A DNA stretch of 27,397 nt, from positions 1 to 27,397 of the forward strand of contig JAQVPT010000010.1 in NCBI GenBank assembly GCA_028701945.1. The letters run 5' to 3'. Numbering within the stretch: the first letter of the stretch is position 1; every line of letters begins with the position of its first letter. A program made the translations under genes and the position numbers. The notes under the pieces are model-generated. The model searched no databases and was not told where the DNA came from. It saw nothing but the letters and a program-made list of their open reading frames with translations. The DNA comes from Bacteroidales bacterium (GTDB lineage Bacteria > Bacteroidota > Bacteroidia > Bacteroidales > ML635J-15). Shown here piece after piece: positions 26,301-27,397 of the stretch.

Positions 26301-27397
26301 CGATTGAAGTTGATTGGTTTGCTGATGTTACAGCTTTAACACCAACAATTACAATTTCTGATTTTGCGACTATTAGTCCTTTATCTGGAGTTGAACAAGA
26401 CTTTTCTACTTCTGTAACATACACTGTTACAGCAGAAGATGCCTCAACTAAAGATTATCTTGCAACAGTTACTCAAGAAGCTATTCCAGCAGGTGCGATT
26501 TGTGCTGCAGCTATTGACTACGGTGCTATTAACTCTACTGCTATTGAAAGCACAATAACTAACGGTACGAATATTTGGTATTCATTTATTTTAGACCAAG
26601 ATTATGCTAACGTTGTAGTAAGCTCATGTGGATCAAATTTTGACAATCGTTTAGCAGTTTATGCTGATTGTGGAGATTTTGCAGGAGGATATGGAAATAC
26701 GATAGGATATTATCCTGCAGGATGTATTGGCTTTAATGACAACGCATGTGTTGGTGGAGAACATACCACAGGAATTGGAACAGCTGCAGTAATACAAATG
26801 GGAACGTTAACACCTGGAACATATTATGCTGTTATGTACGGTTATGGTAATGAGTCAAATGGTAATACTAGATTCGAAGTTACAGGTTCAACTTGTGCTG
26901 CTCCAAATTCAATTACAGCTGAAGATTTAACTGCCACAAGTGCTAATATTGCTTGGGTTGCTTCAGATTTAGCTGAAACAGAATGGGTTATTTCAGTATC
27001 AAGTTCAGCTTTAAATGATCCATCAACTGAAACTGGTGACATTACAGATAAAGTAACTGTTACTACAACTCCTTTGTATGAATTAGCTGTGGGAACACTT
27101 ACTTTAGAAACAATGTATTATGTGTACATTCAATCTGCTTGTGGATCTGATTGGGCACAATATACGTTTACTACTCTAAGTTTATGTCCTGTGCCAACAG
27201 GCCTAACAGCCACTAATATTGGAGCAAATACGGCTACTCTAACTTGGAACGAATCAGGCGTTAGTGAATGGTTGGTTAAAGTTTCTACAACTCCTTTAAC
27301 CGATCCTGAAACGGAAACTGCTAATATCGAAAATAATACTCCAGTGACTCCTGACGCAACGTTTAACGCAACAGGTTTAGATGCGAACACTGAATAT
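23396..27397 (+). CDS. Giant multidomain surface protein (anchor J, FN3, DUF5018-like, PPC-like), 5' part
   Basis: The frame is open from the ATG at 23396 to the last base (1334 codons), so the end lies outside the window. A long signal peptide (MKKVFYFRNLFRKGF ... SSNLANAQ, about 34 residues) precedes a beta-rich domain (about 35-203). In order then: an Ig-like domain (about 205-297, ITYQWQSSTDN), a choice-of-anchor J domain (about 300-477), two FN3 domains (about 479-571 and 576-667, TSADLNWTENG and TSADFVWIVGG), a second anchor-J-like domain (about 669-853), two DUF5018-like domains (about 858-940 and 945-1030, ILTFSF and ILTFIL openings, YTVTAEDAS ending), a PPC-like domain (about 1032-1165, IWYSFILD ... 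VVVSSCGSNFDNRLAVY), then FN3 domains to the edge. No SD is visible. A T9SS sorting domain is expected further on but is not seen. Confidence 0.92.
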   Translation, partial: MKKVFYFRNLFRKGFMWLFFLMAFIFSSNLANAQTVTIGTGTATNRYPLNDYHKYSRSQCLYLSTEIENTGTITKLRWYRSNSEADADAIGTTEIWLMETSNTILTGTTWEGPGTLVATITDIDLGSGDCWYEIDIDDFYYSGLNNLLVSVRTQNAAYVSPDAFWRYTLSADMARLGGDNFSNPPTMSLSYYRPNIQLDITHTLCTGMPAPGNTIASTNPVCFGANFNLSLQNLISESGITYQWQSSTDNLAWTNIGTDLNTLTTSVLANTYYQCVVTCTNTSETATSTAVLVNINALESLPFTEGFNATTIPECWSTDIIAPQTGTKISFVTTGTSPTTVPQEGTHFIKYNSYSSINGGTGSEERLKTPPITTTGVASVDIEFDLKNENNTSYNSGAYLNEGVQVQYSTDGFTWTDAGSLYPRHNGSLVAGSSEWDRKILTLPAAAGNQALLFVALKFHSAYGNNIFVDNISLKPTPTCPTPTALFVDNIATTSADLNWTENGTATAWNLKVTTSSTFDPTTDTGNIFDGAATGNPHAISTLTENTTYYYYVQTDCTGGDLSEWSNSRTFNTPIACPAPTNLTAANITATSADFVWIVGGFETGWNIKVNEATAIDPITEVGNIVANETVLNTPEYSITSGLTAGTDYYIYVQADCNSYWIEYMFTTVYRPPFNEDFTTYLPKLWKEFEGILAAPTTTTGSFSTWSADGFANVGTTGAANLENFGTSRKEWLVSPSIDLGDGSASYVLEFNLALTKYNTTIPAETTGTDDKFAVVISTDNGATWSSANTLQLWDNASSPYVYNNIATAGEIVAIDLSSYTGIVKIGFYGESTISNADNDLFIDNFAVRSAYEENDILTFSFTAQTGPATISATNHTVDIEVVMGTDLTTIVPIFTISDFASVDMPSGIAHDFSAPVAYTVTSEAGVDQIWNVTVTQSYTQSTEKNILTFILSEQTGAAVIDNSANTIAIEVDWFADVTALTPTITISDFATISPLSGVEQDFSTSVTYTVTAEDASTKDYLATVTQEAIPAGAICAAAIDYGAINSTAIESTITNGTNIWYSFILDQDYANVVVSSCGSNFDNRLAVYADCGDFAGGYGNTIGYYPAGCIGFNDNACVGGEHTTGIGTAAVIQMGTLTPGTYYAVMYGYGNESNGNTRFEVTGSTCAAPNSITAEDLTATSANIAWVASDLAETEWVISVSSSALNDPSTETGDITDKVTVTTTPLYELAVGTLTLETMYYVYIQSACGSDWAQYTFTTLSLCPVPTGLTATNIGANTATLTWNESGVSEWLVKVSTTPLTDPETETANIENNTPVTPDATFNATGLDANTEY

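Overview
The window is AT-rich and reads as part of a Bacteroidota chromosome, most likely of the Bacteroidales/Marinilabiliales/Flavobacteriia kind. Three things support this: many secreted proteins carry type IX secretion system (T9SS) sorting domains of both type A (SxYPNP...LVIE-like) and type B (gliding-motility-associated, 'NAFTPNGDGxND...'); families typical of the phylum are present (FISUMP, SprB repeat, choice-of-anchor J, 'NVGIGTTSPHSSALLDM' leaders, TPR-histidine kinases); and most genes lack a Shine-Dalgarno (SD) sequence. The species cannot be named from the sequence. Every gene I support is on the + strand. I see no tRNA, rRNA, CRISPR, transposase, integrase or reverse transcriptase.

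Layout. (1) 1-3750: the 3' part of a large Ig-like repeat adhesin with a type-B sorting domain, then a tail-fibre-like beta-repeat protein and a clear terminator. (2) 4200-6715: a two-gene signalling operon, a membrane TPR histidine kinase and a NarL/LuxR response regulator. (3) 6716-7226: a gene-poor leader ending in a strong intrinsic-terminator hairpin about 30 bases before the next start codon. (4) 7227-10930: a tandemly amplified five-gene cassette in which secreted FISUMP proteins without sorting domains (F1, F2, F3) alternate with tiny proteins that carry a T9SS sorting domain and little else (C1, C2). All five have strong SDs, unlike the rest of the window. (5) 11124-23202: a possible long operon with a 14-blade propeller protein, a PKD-FISUMP protein, another sorting-domain-only protein, a DUF1566 protein, a beta-helix protein and a 1486-residue jelly-roll repeat adhesin, ending at a second clear terminator. 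(6) 23396 to the end: the first 1334 codons of a giant multidomain surface protein that is still open at the edge.

Together this is a surface-display locus: a sensor/regulator pair flanked by cell-surface adhesins and lectin-like proteins exported through Sec and then probably T9SS. The most unusual part is the FISUMP/sorting-domain cassette. Five C-type-lectin-like candidates in the window (four FISUMP, one DUF1566) have no visible sorting domain of their own, and three small sorting-domain proteins sit among them. One reading is a two-component display system in which the small protein supplies the T9SS signal or anchor; this is inference. The cassette also has features suggesting its own regulation: a terminator/possible attenuator leader, strong SDs, and SDs that overlap the preceding stop codon.
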